Positions 30,805 to 40,583 of a DNA stretch of 64,000 bases are shown here, in pieces. This DNA comes from Sclerotiophoma versabilis (taxonomy: Eukaryota; Ascomycota; Dothideomycetes; Pleosporales; Didymellaceae). Position 1 is the first letter of the stretch. Each line of letters begins with the position of its first letter. Both the position numbers and the translations under genes were made by a program. The stretch lies in the NCBI GenBank assembly GCA_012274445.1, contig JAAROD010000033.1:1612001-1676000 (forward strand), given 5' to 3'. The notes beneath the pieces were generated by a model. That model was given only the letters and a program-made list of their open reading frames with translations. It was not told where the DNA came from and searched no databases.

Positions 30805-31644
30805 ATGGGTAACTCGACCTCAAAATACGCTGCGATGCCTAAGGACGCTGGGACGACGGCTGACTCTATCGAAAAGTACTACGACGCAATTGCACGCCAC
30901 CGCGTAGCCTGTGTAGATGCAGACGAAAAGGAAGCGTTGCTCCAGCACAATCACAACAACTACGAAGGGTCAGATGAAATGCGTGCTACCGGTGCGCACT
31001 CCAAGATAATGCGCAACGCTAGAGTTGCATCAGAGGACAGGGTTGCCATCGCTACTCACTTCAACGCAGCCTTACGTGCTCTCGAAACGCAAGAGGAACC
31101 AGCGTTCGGTCGTGCCATCAATTCAGTGATGGAGCTCGGCGTGGACATCAACCGCATAGCCTGCGCTGCCTTGGCCTGGGTGAAGAAACACCCGTGGGAG
31201 ACCGCCGCCATCGTCGTCCCACTTGTCATACTCGCCTGCACCCCGGCTATTCTCGGGGCGATTGGATTCACAGCCTGCAGGATCGCTGCAGGCAAGTCAA
31301 GTGCCAATGAAGCTTCATTTCCATTACTGATTCTGCAGGCAGGCAGTCTCGCCGCGGCCATCCAAGCTAGCATCGGCAGTGTCGCGGCCAGCTCAGCATT
31401 CGCAGTCCTCACGAGCGCAGCCATGGGCGGATTTGGAGTTGCCACCGTCTTCGGACTAGCTTGGGGCATACCAGCCGCAGTTCTCGGTGGCATTGCGGTT
31501 TGGAGGCGCTGGCGAGGTGGCAGCAATGAAGACTCCGATGATGCCAACGACAATGAGGGTGATGACGGGACCACTGGCAGCCATGACTGTGTCGTTATCC
31601 AGGGCGGCGAGAATAGCGGTGATGGCGGTAAGGTCAAGGAGTAG
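30805..31644 (+). CDS. fungal IFI6/IFI27 (ISG12)-like membrane protein with N-myristoylation signal
   Basis: Read straight through, the frame gives 279 residues. I infer a 51-nt in-frame GC-AG intron at 31292-31342 (donor GCAAGT, acceptor GGCAG), because removing it joins IAAG to SLAAAIQ and restores the unbroken IFI6/27 pattern GAIGFTACRIAAG-SLAAAIQASIGSVAA; the mature protein would have 262 residues. N-terminus MGNSTSK fits the N-myristoylation consensus. Residues 15-125 are soluble and helical, 128-225 hydrophobic and small-residue-rich (ETAAIVVPLVILACTPAILG; AAMGGFGVATVFGLAWGI), and the tail is acidic after RRWRGG. In animals this family is interferon-induced and linked to mitochondria and apoptosis; the fungal function is unknown. 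It is convergent with the C2H2 gene, 115 bp away. Confidence 0.85.
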   Translation: MGNSTSKYAAMPKDAGTTADSIEKYYDAIARHRVACVDADEKEALLQHNHNNYEGSDEMRATGAHSKIMRNARVASEDRVAIATHFNAALRALETQEEPAFGRAINSVMELGVDINRIACAALAWVKKHPWETAAIVVPLVILACTPAILGAIGFTACRIAAGKSSANEASFPLLILQAGSLAAAIQASIGSVAASSAFAVLTSAAMGGFGVATVFGLAWGIPAAVLGGIAVWRRWRGGSNEDSDDANDNEGDDGTTGSHDCVVIQGGENSGDGGKVKE

Positions 31645-31759
31645 CATCCGAGGCGGGCAGTCGACCATGGACAGCTCCTGGTTTCCCACATAGCAGCCAG
31701 AAAACACGAAAGGTACGAGCCAGATAAACAGATACGCACGCTCACTACGGACAACCATC

Positions 31760-32398
31760 TCAGACGGTAACCCAGCTGCCGCTCCAGATCCCATCGGTCT
31801 TGCAGCCACCACAGGTTGTGTGGTCGCATCCAGTAGGCTTGGTGAAATCGTACTCCTCCCACGTAATAGGTTCCTCCTCCTCGTCTTCGCCCATGACAAC
31901 ATCATCGTCTTTCTTTGCTTCCGGCTGCTTATCTTGCGATACTGCCTCGATCTGTGCAACTACCGGTTCAGATGCAGCGACCGCCACAGTCTTGTCAGCA
32001 TCCTTCCTGTCAGCATCCTTCCTGTCAGCATCCTTCTTGTCTGCATCCCTCTTCTCCCCCTCCTTCCCCACCGCGGTCCCGACCTTCTTGAAGCCGCCGC
32101 CTATCTTAGTAAACCCCTTGGCCAGCCCTCCCCCACCACCACCGATCTTAGTGAAGCCCTTCCCTGCTAGCGTTCCCTTGCCCTCCAGCGCGCGCAGCTC
32201 GACGCCTTGCTTCGGCTTCTGGCCCTCGGCGTCGTTGCTGGCGGTCAGCTTCTTCATGTCGGAGAGGCGCTGGCGGTGGTTGTGGTCGTAGGAGCGCAGG
32301 TGGTTCTCGTAGTCGAGCTGGCGCGGGTAGCCTTTATCGCAGATGGTGCAGTTGAAGAGGCGCATGGCGTTGGGGACGGGGTTGTTGCGGGGCGGCAT
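31760..32398 (-). CDS. C2H2 zinc-finger protein with Gly-rich repeats and Cys-rich tail
   Basis: Intronless, 212 residues. A single U1-like C2H2 finger lies at residues 15-42 (FNCTICDKGYPRQLDYENHL, then RSYDHNHRQR), followed by a helix LSDMKKL, resembling GPATCH8/ZNF804-type fingers. The middle has near-repeats GKGFTKIGGG (twice) and KKVGTAVGKEG, then a KDADR/K repeat encoded by a 15-bp tandem repeat. The C-terminus has an acidic stretch (DDDVVMGEDEEEEP) and a Cys/His group GCDHTTCGGC that could bind a second metal ion. Probably an RNA- or chromatin-associated protein by analogy. Start at 32398 is the only ATG before the finger. Divergent from MCP1 by 262 bp. Confidence 0.8.
   Translation of the reverse strand: MPPRNNPVPNAMRLFNCTICDKGYPRQLDYENHLRSYDHNHRQRLSDMKKLTASNDAEGQKPKQGVELRALEGKGTLAGKGFTKIGGGGGGLAKGFTKIGGGFKKVGTAVGKEGEKRDADKKDADRKDADRKDADKTVAVAASEPVVAQIEAVSQDKQPEAKKDDDVVMGEDEEEEPITWEEYDFTKPTGCDHTTCGGCKTDGIWSGSWVTV
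31994..32053. repeat. 15-bp coding tandem repeat, four units
   Basis: The unit GTCAGCATCCTTCCT recurs four times with a few changes in the last two copies and encodes the charged Lys-Asp-Ala-Asp-Arg/Lys repeat of the C2H2 protein on the minus strand. It keeps the frame, so copy number may vary without breaking the gene. Confidence 0.85.
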
Positions 32399-32660
32399 TG
32401 TGGCGGATGCTCGAGCGCTCTCGCGTTGTGATTGTGCAAGATGTCAGAGTAGAAGTGCTGTATTGAGTAAGGGTTTGCTGTGTTCCTGGCGTTGAGGCGC
32501 AATTGGGACTGGCGTGATGGGTGACAGCCCTGCATACCAACAGCTTGGAACCGGGGGACGCACGGAGCCTCGGTCTGCACGGACGCCGGACCCACACCGC
32601 ACTTCACCGCGACCGACCTATCAACGTCGCTCGAATCAGCAACTGCACCTCGACACGACT

Positions 32661-33674
32661 ATGGCGTCGCAACCCCCACCGGCGCTGCCAACGCTCGATG
32701 ATGAAGAAGCCGGGGTGATGGGCCTGACAGAAGTCGAGCCTAGCCCGGTGGACGAGACACCGGCCGAGTTCGAAGAAGGCTACTTTCCATCTGCAGGAAA
32801 CGAGAAAGATGGACAAGAAGAGCTGGGACTGCCGCGGAGGACAACAACGACGCTGGGGCTGGGCGGGAGCCACGGGCCGGTGTGGTGGCGTATGTGCCAG
32901 ACAAGCAAACTCCTGGAGAGACAAGACTGACATGCGACAGTGACGAGGATACAAAAGTACTCTTCCTACGCCTTCGGCCTCTTCACCACCTTCCACATCG
33001 CGAACACGTCCCTGATCCCGCTCGCGACCCGCTCCGTACCCGAAGCCAACCGATATCTCCTTCTTACGCGCCCATACTACCAATCCACCATCGCGGAGCC
33101 ACTCGTTGTCGCACTGCCTCTGCTTGCACACATCACCAGCGGAGTCGCACTGCGCCTCTACCGCCGACGCCAAGCTCTGCAAAGATATGGCGCCGAGACA
33201 CGGACAGACAAGCGCTCGATCCCCTGGCCCGCGCTCAGCGGTACCTCCCTCCTGGGCTATCTCCTCCTCCCGCTGGCTTCCTTCCACGTTTGGACCACGC
33301 GCATCCTGCCGCTGTACATGCACGGCGACAACAGCCTGATCAGTCTCTCATACGTCTCTCATGGCTTCGCTACTCATCCTATCATATCCTTCGCCGGCTT
33401 CTCGGCACTGATTGGCACCGCCGCGTGGCATTTTGCATGGGGTATCGCCCAATGGACAGGCTGGAAGCCGAGCCAGGTGTCCCCGTACTCGGAAAACAAG
33501 CAACTGGAGAAGAAGAGGAGACGGTACGGGATTAACGGTGCTGCTGCTGTGATAGCAGGGTTATGGCTTGCCGGCGGTCTTGGTGTGGTTGGACGTGCGG
33601 GCAAGACGGTGGGCTGGATTGGAAAGGAGTTCGACGACTTGTACAGACACATCCCTTTCATGCACAGCTCATGA
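32661..33674 (+). CDS. MCP1: MCP1-like mitochondrial membrane protein (DUF1691)
   Basis: Exons 32661-32889 and 32941-33674 (51-nt intron; joint reads VWW-LTRIQKYSSY) give 320 residues. Residues 1-75 are acidic and disordered; the rest carries about five TM segments, including LTRIQKYSSYAFGLFTTFHI (start of the DUF1691 core with conserved His), LVVALPLLAHITSGVALRLY and, in the second copy of the fold, YVSHGFATHPIISFAGFSAL and AWHFAWGIAQWTGW. Yeast Mcp1 is an outer-membrane mitochondrial protein whose overexpression compensates loss of ERMES and works with Vps13 in lipid transfer. The His positions in the two DUF1691 units suggest a haem or quinone-like pocket, which is inference. Divergent from the C2H2 gene. 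Confidence 0.87.
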
Positions 33675-34397
33675 GGGCCACCTAGATTGGCGTGTATGAT
33701 TGGATATTTAGATGCATGCAAAGGCGAGCGGCATTGCTGGTTGTTCTGTAGGTATACCCCACAAATTCTATGATAGACTTTCAGGACCCCTGACTCCTGG
33801 ATTCCCTTTCGCGCCTGACAGGTACACTATGTCTGTTTGTGGACAGCTACACTATGCCCAATTGGGGCACAAGCTACGTAGCGCAACAACGGCAACGTCA
33901 GACATGCAGGTTGCAAGCGGCATGAACAGGCGGCATGAACAGGTTGCTGGGACAAGCTGCAGGAACAAGAATTAAGGATCCACAGGCTGTAGAGGAAAAA
34001 TACAGGGAACTTCATATGCCATCGTCTGCACTGACGTATCGCATTCAGCCTGGTCTCGCTCTTCGGCCTTAACAACAAGCCGCCGAGCCTCCGACTCGCC
34101 GATCGCCGAAGCCTCGCCAACTACATGGCTTCCTATTGCGGTACAATAGAACGTCCGAACACTCGAGACTTCGCCACGATCTGACACTATATGGATCTTC
34201 CGGTAATCCTGAGGCAGATGGCGGAAATTGGCATGGGTTGTATATAAACAGCCTGTCGCTGCATCATGCCGAAAACAACCAAGATTCCCAGTTCAGCCTT
34301 GAAGTCTCGCATCACGTCCCTTTGTATAGAACAAAGCGCCCGTGTGCAATGTGTGTATATTTTGACCTTGTGCCAACTCCAACCTGACCTTTCGTAG
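33675..34397. other. intergenic region upstream of the DUF3112-like gene
   Basis: No gene seen. A TATATAAA box lies at about 34240-34247, some 150 bp before the next ATG. A short duplication GGCATGAACAGG occurs twice near 33918-33943. Confidence 0.45.
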
Positions 34398-35477
34398 ATG
34401 AGTCAAGGGCCACCATATGCGCCCAAATTCTGGGCCTTGGGCGGAGCACCCGAGAAATCAGTTGACATACCCGTCACAGCAGTCTTGCTTGCACTCTACA
34501 TATGCGGTGCTGCAACACACATGACGATTTTCCAACTAAACAAGCGACGCGGGCACAAGTTCACGTTTAATGCTGCACTCTTCGGTCCGTCTTTACCCTC
34601 CACCTTACTCTATTCCCCAGCTCAAACTCACACTGACTCCCACCCAGGCTTCTGCATGTCGCGTATAACAACCAGTGTTCTGCGCATAGCCTCAACAGCC
34701 TACTCGCACAACCTCCGCCTCGCAATCGCAGCACAAATCTTCACTGCAGCAGGCGTACTGATAGTCTTCGTCATCAACCTCGTATGGACACAGCGGCTCG
34801 TGCGCTCCCTGCACCCACGTTTTGGGTGGCACGCAATCCCGTCGACGACCCTGAAGATCCTCTGGCCTATCATAGCGCTCACGCTCGTCATCCTGATCGT
34901 CGCCGCCGTGCAGTCCTTCTACACGCTTCGCCCACGCACACTGCACATCGACCGCTCGCTGCAGCTCTACGGCACCACCTTCCTCGCCATCATTTCGTTC
35001 CTGCCCCTCCTCATCTTGGCTCTGACATTTGCTGTCCCACGACACCAGAGCCCCGATAAATTCGGCCGTGGCCGTCTTCGCACCAAGGTCGCCGTCCTCA
35101 TCGTCGGCGCTGTGCTATTGTCCTTTGGCGCGACTTACCGCGCAGGCACCATGTGGCTTAAGCCTGTTCCGAGGACCGAGCCTTTACCGGCTTACTACCA
35201 CAAGGCGGCGTTCTACATTGCCGATTTTGGCGTTGAGATCATAACAGTGTTTTGGTATGCAATTATGCGCGTCGATCAGAGGTTCCATATCCCAGACGGA
35301 GCCAGGGGTCCGGGAAGTTACTCCAACAGTGAGAAGCTGGGGAGTGGGGAGAGTAGGGAGCTTCATGAGAACATTGAGAGTCGTGAGGACATAGAGAGTC
35401 GTGGCGATATGGGAAGTCGTGACAGAATAGATTCAGAAAACGAAAAAGAGAAGGAGATAGAGGAAGAGAGTGCATAG
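34398..35477 (+). CDS. DUF3112-like fungal seven-TM protein
   Basis: Exons 34398-34584 and 34648-35477: a 63-nt in-frame intron is inferred (GT at 34585, ACCCAG acceptor) because unspliced reading inserts a Ser/Thr/Pro-rich segment in the middle of a conserved turn; the joint reads ALFGFCMSRI. The 338-residue protein starts with YAPKFWALGGAPEKSVDIPV, then has seven hydrophobic segments (AVLLALYICGAATHMTIF; RLAIAAQIFTAAGVLIVFVI; ILWPIIALTLVILIVAAV; TFLAIISFLPLLILALTFAV; VAVLIVGAVLLSFGATYRAG and two more). After WYAIMRVDQRFHIPDG comes a charged tail of short Glu-Ser-Arg repeats. Family of unknown function, sometimes described as GPCR-like; that label is not supported here beyond TM count. Confidence 0.83.
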   Translation: MSQGPPYAPKFWALGGAPEKSVDIPVTAVLLALYICGAATHMTIFQLNKRRGHKFTFNAALFGPSLPSTLLYSPAQTHTDSHPGFCMSRITTSVLRIASTAYSHNLRLAIAAQIFTAAGVLIVFVINLVWTQRLVRSLHPRFGWHAIPSTTLKILWPIIALTLVILIVAAVQSFYTLRPRTLHIDRSLQLYGTTFLAIISFLPLLILALTFAVPRHQSPDKFGRGRLRTKVAVLIVGAVLLSFGATYRAGTMWLKPVPRTEPLPAYYHKAAFYIADFGVEIITVFWYAIMRVDQRFHIPDGARGPGSYSNSEKLGSGESRELHENIESREDIESRGDMGSRDRIDSENEKEKEIEEESA

Positions 35478-36304
35478 AGTGCTTAGAATGCATAGAAAAT
35501 AGATCGGCATAGACAAAATAGAGTAACGGACAGATTAGACCTTTCAGTCCCGGATGCATCCGCGGACTGGACGATTCAATGCATCACAGCTCGCCGTATA
35601 CGGCATCCCCTTAACTCAACACCATTTTGTTCGCGTCCAAACCACGTAAAACACCCTTTACTACATACTCATATCTTTGACCGCACACTCCCACAAGCTA
35701 GTCTCGTCATCTACACACCGCTTCTTGTTGTGCTTCGGATTTTTCGGACTAAATTTTCACCCCTACATGCCGCACACTCGATCACGCAACCTCCTGGTGG
35801 TATTGCTACATCAGAAGCAACCAATCGTAAGAGCGCTACGACATTCATCACTGTCACTATCGCAGCTTGTGAGAGGTGAGCCGGCAGGATGGAAGAAAGC
35901 GGCTCAGTTTAGATATACCACGGGAGATTGGAGTTCTGAGTCGGTGGATTTGAGAAGGGTAGGTCAGTGCTGCTGTGGTTGTTTCGATGCGTGGAGTACT
36001 GCGTGAGTCACTGTGCTGTGTGAAGCATCGTATAAATTACTGCATTGGATCAAGCGCTGGGTTCGTAGGGTAGTGCGGGATTAAAGGCTTCGTATACGGA
36101 GGAGACGCGGATGAGATTATGCGGGGTGTATGATGGCTACAAGATAGTGTCGCGTTTAGCAATGGTGAGACACATTTTTCCGCGCTTGGCTACCAGGGAA
36201 GCGATGTCCACGCCCTTCAGCTGCGAGATGGCTACAGGGGTTGTAAGAATCTTGAAGCAGCGGTTTTTGTTCCATGCTGTGAGTGTGGAATACAGAATGG
36301 TTGG
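35478..36304. other. intergenic region, no gene seen
   Basis: About 830 bp between the 3' ends of two convergent genes. An open frame at 35677-36006 has no domain character. Nothing else recognised. Confidence 0.4.
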
Positions 36305-38071
36305 CTAGTAATTGATGTATACTCGTCCTTCGAACGGCTGCAACTCGGGGCTAATACCTTTCCCGTACGAGCTGATAAGAATCTGCATGCCCTGTATCTC
36401 TTCCTCGGGCAAGAACTGAACGTCTGTCGTGAAGTTCAGCACTACGACTGCCGTCTTTTCCTCATATTGTTTGCGATATGCAAATGTCTTCTCGCCCTGC
36501 GGGTCCAGGATCTCAAACCTGCCGTACACAAAAACATCGTTGTGTTCTTTCCTCAGTTTGAGCATCTTCTTGTAGAAGCTCAACACACTCGACGGATCTT
36601 GTTCCTGAGCACTGGCATTGATCTCCGGATACTCGTCATGCACTCTCATCCACGGGGTTCCCGTCGAAAACCCCGCGTTTATGCTGCTATCCCACTGAAA
36701 TGGTAACCTTGCATGATCCCTTGCCATGAGCTGCAGACCCTTCTTGATCCTCTGCTTGCGCCCGGGGTCCGCACCACTATCGTCCAACCTCACGGCTTCG
36801 GCCCAATAGTTCTGGCTCTCGACATCCTTGTACTCGGTCTCGACATCCCAGTGCTCTGGTGCATTGATCATACCGATTTCCTGGCCCTGGTACAGAAACA
36901 ACGTGCCGCTTTGTGCGACGAGCCAGAGCGCAAGCATCTTAGCGCTCTTCTCGCGCCACGCGGATACATCAAGGCCGAACCGCGAGACCGCACGTCCATT
37001 GTCGTGGTTCTCATTGAATACGGTGGTCCATGCGTCTGTGCCGTCGATGAAGGTCTGCCACTTTTCAACAATACGCTTCATGTCCGGCAGTCCCCACGGC
37101 GCAAAGTCGTACTTGGATGTCCCACCTGGTGGGCCCTGACCGAGGTGCGTGATGTCGAATTGGAAGACCATATCGAGTTCCTTCTCGCGTGCTGAGACGT
37201 AGGGGATCACGTCTGAGGGATTGGGGCACAGGGATAATTCTCCGACTGTGACGAGTGGGAGGTCGTCGTATGTGCGGTAGTGGCTGAGAACTTCTGTGTT
37301 CATCTCCTTGATGAATTCGTGAATGCGCGGCCCGTTGCACCACTTCTCAGGTGCAGACTGCGTGAATGATGTGGGATCGGTAATGGGTGCGTCGGCGAAA
37401 GGAAGGACTTTGGAATATTTGTTGACTGTATCTATGCGGAAGCCGTCGATACCTTTATCTAGCCAGAACCGCATTGCTGAGTCGTATATGGCTTTCCGAC
37501 AATTCTCGTTTTCCCAATTGAGATCTGGCTGACTTTTGTCGTAAAGGTGCAGGTAGTACTCTTCAGTATGCTCGTCCCATGTCCAGGTCCCGCCTGCAAA
37601 GTATGAGCGATAATTGGTGGGTGGCATACGGTTTCCTTTGTTGTCATAGTGCGCAGGTTGCCAGAAGTACCAATCCCTTTTCGGACTATCCTTCGAACTT
37701 CTGCTCTCTTTGAACCAGGCGTGCTGATCACTTGTGTGGTTGACTACCAGGTCCAAGATGAGCTTCATGTCGTTCTTGTGACAAGCTGTAATCAAATCCT
37801 CGACATCTTTGACTGTACCGTATGGTGCGTATACATCCTCGTAGTTCGAGACATCGTAGCCCATGTCAACCTGAGGGGAGTCGAACATTGGCGACAACCA
37901 AACAACGTCTACGCCCAATGACGCGATATACTCGATCTTCTGCAGCACGCCCGGGATATCACCCCATCCATCGCCATTGCTATCCTTGAAACTTGCCGGA
38001 TAGATCTGGTAGAATGTTGCCTCCTTCCACCAGACCCGCTTGTGGTAGAGCGGATCAGCATGGGGAGACAT
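36305..38071 (-). CDS. GH13 alpha-glucosidase (maltase / oligo-1,6-glucosidase type)
   Basis: 588 residues from the ATG at 38071, no introns. The GH13 conserved regions are visible in order: WWKEATFYQIYPASFKDSNG (start of barrel), DLVVNHTSDQH (region I), DGFRIDTVNKYSK (region II, nucleophile Asp), VGELSLCPNP (acid/base Glu) and FNENHDNGRAVSRFG (region IV, transition-state Asp). No signal peptide directly before the domain, so an intracellular maltase acting on imported maltose or isomaltose is most likely. Reading continues in frame upstream with a further ATG at 38251 that would add a 60-residue basic extension. It is divergent from a MAL-type permease with the Zn2Cys6 regulator next to it, making a maltose cluster. 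Confidence 0.93.
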   Translation of the reverse strand: MSPHADPLYHKRVWWKEATFYQIYPASFKDSNGDGWGDIPGVLQKIEYIASLGVDVVWLSPMFDSPQVDMGYDVSNYEDVYAPYGTVKDVEDLITACHKNDMKLILDLVVNHTSDQHAWFKESRSSKDSPKRDWYFWQPAHYDNKGNRMPPTNYRSYFAGGTWTWDEHTEEYYLHLYDKSQPDLNWENENCRKAIYDSAMRFWLDKGIDGFRIDTVNKYSKVLPFADAPITDPTSFTQSAPEKWCNGPRIHEFIKEMNTEVLSHYRTYDDLPLVTVGELSLCPNPSDVIPYVSAREKELDMVFQFDITHLGQGPPGGTSKYDFAPWGLPDMKRIVEKWQTFIDGTDAWTTVFNENHDNGRAVSRFGLDVSAWREKSAKMLALWLVAQSGTLFLYQGQEIGMINAPEHWDVETEYKDVESQNYWAEAVRLDDSGADPGRKQRIKKGLQLMARDHARLPFQWDSSINAGFSTGTPWMRVHDEYPEINASAQEQDPSSVLSFYKKMLKLRKEHNDVFVYGRFEILDPQGEKTFAYRKQYEEKTAVVVLNFTTDVQFLPEEEIQGMQILISSYGKGISPELQPFEGRVYINY

Positions 38072-38767
38072 GATACTCAGTTCTGCCTTGGTGAATCCTC
38101 GCCTCAGGTATTGCCGTAAAGTAAGCGAGGGGTTCGTGCGTCTGTTGTAGTGCGTATAGATGTTGAATGAGGATGGAGGTCTGTGAAGTGTGAGAGGTTT
38201 GCAAGAGTTCTGGTTGAGAAATGCGAGATGAGGTTTAGTGCAGGTAATCATGCGATTATTGCCGAGCGCTGGGAATGAGGGCGCTAACCATGTCCTGTTA
38301 CAGAGCCTCACATGGCATCAAAAAGTTGGGATCGCGCGTAGTTGCTTTAGTGAGGGTCAAGCAAGTGCGCGATTCATGTGGTGCCCCACACAATGACGCC
38401 TCCGACTTGGTTCCGTTGCCTCCGACTTGGCTCCATGAAGCTCCGACTGTGGCTCCGATCAAGTCACTTCTAGTTTGCGGACCCAGATGTACGGATAGAC
38501 CATGTCAGGCCTCGTGAAAACGGATCCTTACGATGCTTCCAGCATAGCCTGCGCGATTTTGACGCCAAAGCGTAAATCATGGGGTATTGCAGAAGAAATT
38601 TGTGGAGTGTTCGCTTGACCCCAGGTTTGCCGTCCGAAGGATAGACTGAGTTTGGTAACGATCATCCCTGCCTGCATGGTCGGCATAAATATCACACGAT
38701 GCCTTGACGATGCAACAACAGGCTCCAGCAGTGTCTTGCCAACATCAGCATACTCAGCATTACTGTT
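38072..38767. promoter_or_regulatory. divergent promoter of the maltase and permease genes
   Basis: About 700 bp between two divergent starts of functionally linked genes. It has a group of CCG triplets at 38402-38457 (separate entry) and, nearby on the minus strand, GTGGGG (38384-38389), which fits the CreA/Mig1 consensus SYGGRG for glucose repression. Induction by maltose and repression by glucose are inferred from family knowledge, not shown. Confidence 0.55.
38402..38457. promoter_or_regulatory. cluster of CCG half-sites, candidate Zn2Cys6 operator
   Basis: Within 56 bp, CCG occurs at 38402, 38413, 38422, 38443 and 38455, mostly inside the near-repeated word CTCCGACT. The first two are spaced as CCG-N8-CCG, the reverse of the AmyR consensus CGG-N8-CGG; the last two are CCG-N9-CCG, a spacing described for MAL activators. 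The adjacent Zn2Cys6 gene is the natural candidate binder. Confidence 0.5.
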
Positions 38768-40583
38768 ATGGCAGACAAGGAGACTCAGCAGCCCGTCGCG
38801 GCTCATCTCGTCGCTCCCAACAAAGAGGCCCAACATGCCGCAGATGACGAAAAGTCGATGGGCTTGTTCCAAGCCATTAAGCTGTACCCAAAAGCTGTCG
38901 GTTGGTCGGTTGTTCTGTCCAGCGCGCTGATTATGGAGGGCTATGACCTCGCCCTGCTTGGGTCACTTTACGGAAGCTCCATGTTCAACCAAAAGTATGG
39001 CGTTTTCAACGAGAAGACCGGCAAGTGGGCAGTCCAGCCAAGCTGGCAGAGTGCATTGTAGGTTCTGCTCCCAATCATTTTTTATAGACATACTAACACT
39101 GAAGTGTAGGTCCAACGGTGCTCGTGCTGGAGAGGTCATCGGTCTGCTCATCAACGGCTTCGTCAGCGAACGTTTCGGGTACCGCAAGACCATGATTGGT
39201 GCCTTGCTTGCGATGACCGGCTTCATTTTCATCCTGTTCTTTGCTCCCAATGTCCAAACGCTTGTCATTGGGGAAGTCTTCTGTGGCATTCCATGGGGCA
39301 TGTATGTATTGCGCGCTCAATGACAGGATCCGAGTACTAATACAATATAGGTTCCAGACCTTGACAACTCAGTATGCCTCTGAAGTTGCACCGGTGCAGC
39401 TGCGTCCAATTTTAACAACCTTCGTAAACATGTGAGTGCACCGTTTGGAGAGCACACTCCTGATGCTGACTTTGAGTAGGTGCTGGGTCATGGGCCAGTT
39501 CATAGCAGCCGGCGTCAATCGAGGCTGCGTCTTGCGCGAAGATCAGTGGGCATACCGAATACCCTTTGCTATTCAATGGATCTGGCCGCTTCCCATTGCG
39601 ATTGGCGTAGCCCTCGCTCCAGAGTCGCCTTGGTGGCATGTCCGTAAAGGCGACAAAGCGGGTGCCCGAGCCGCGCTGCTCCGTCTCACTTCGCCAAAGA
39701 GCAATCCGAACTTCAATCCCGACGAGACTATTGCTATGATCGAGCATACCAACGAGATGGAGAAGAACATGAAAGAAGGCACAAGTTGGAGGGACCTCTT
39801 CAAGGGTACAGATCTTCGCCGAACAGAAATCGTATGCTTTGCTTGGATCGCTCAGACCATTTGTGGTACCAACATCATGGGTTACTTGTATGTTGCCTCT
39901 CACATCTGAAACATCGACAACTAATGCTTGCTAGCGCATACTTTATGCAACAAGCCGGACTGCCCACTGTTCAGTCATTCAATATGTCGATGATCTCACT
40001 CGCACTGGGCCTGGTCGGTACTATGGGCTCGTGGTTTTTAATGCAGAAGCTCGGTCGTCGTACGATTCACTTCTCAGGAGCTTGTACATTGTTCGTGCTA
40101 TTGATCATTGTCGGTTCGTGCTCTTTCGCTGGCAATGACGCCTCGAACTGGGCCATTGGTGCGGTTCTCATTGTATTCGTCTTCGTTTATGACTTTACAA
40201 TCGGCCCAGTCACTTACTCAATCGTCGCCGAAATGCCATCGACCAGATTGAAGTCCAAAACGATCAACTTGGCTCGAGCACTGTACAACATATCCAACAT
40301 CGTTGTCAACGTCCTGACTAACTACCAGCTTGGTAGTGGGGGATGGGCCTGGGGAGCGAAGACAGCGTACTTCTGGGCTGGCACATGCGCCTGTGTGGTT
40401 GTTTGGGTGTACTTCAGACTGCCAGAACCAAAAGGCAGGACGTATGCCGAGCTTGACGCGTTATTCGAGGGCAGAGTCAGCGCGAGGAAATTCTCAAGCA
40501 CACAAGTCGACCCTTACGGTCGTGGGATTGGCGTTGAGAATGTCGAGGGAAAGGAGAGTGCAAAACCTGAGTGGAAGGAGTAA
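38768..40583 (+). CDS. MAL-type alpha-glucoside/maltose:H+ symporter (MFS sugar porter)
   Basis: Five exons (38768-39057, 39110-39301, 39351-39431, 39480-39887, 39935-40583; introns 47-52 nt, all joints in phase 2) give 539 residues. Twelve hydrophobic segments are expected. Sugar-porter signatures are visible: LIMEGYDLALLGSLYGS (TM1), GRAGEVIGLLINGF-like loop with SERFGYRKT, IAPESPWWHVRKG-type PESPWW motif, NIMGYFAYFMQQAGL after exon joining, LGRRTIHFSG and YFRLPEPKGRTYAELDALFE (PETK/R-type end). The N-terminal 40 residues are cytosolic. The protein should import maltose or other alpha-glucosides with protons across the plasma membrane, feeding the divergent maltase. The next gene on the same strand is a Zn2Cys6 regulator. 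Confidence 0.93.

Noticed and set aside
32003..32053. 15-bp repeat considered as a CRISPR-like array
   Set aside because: Units are directly adjacent without spacers and encode an in-frame peptide repeat in a eukaryotic gene.
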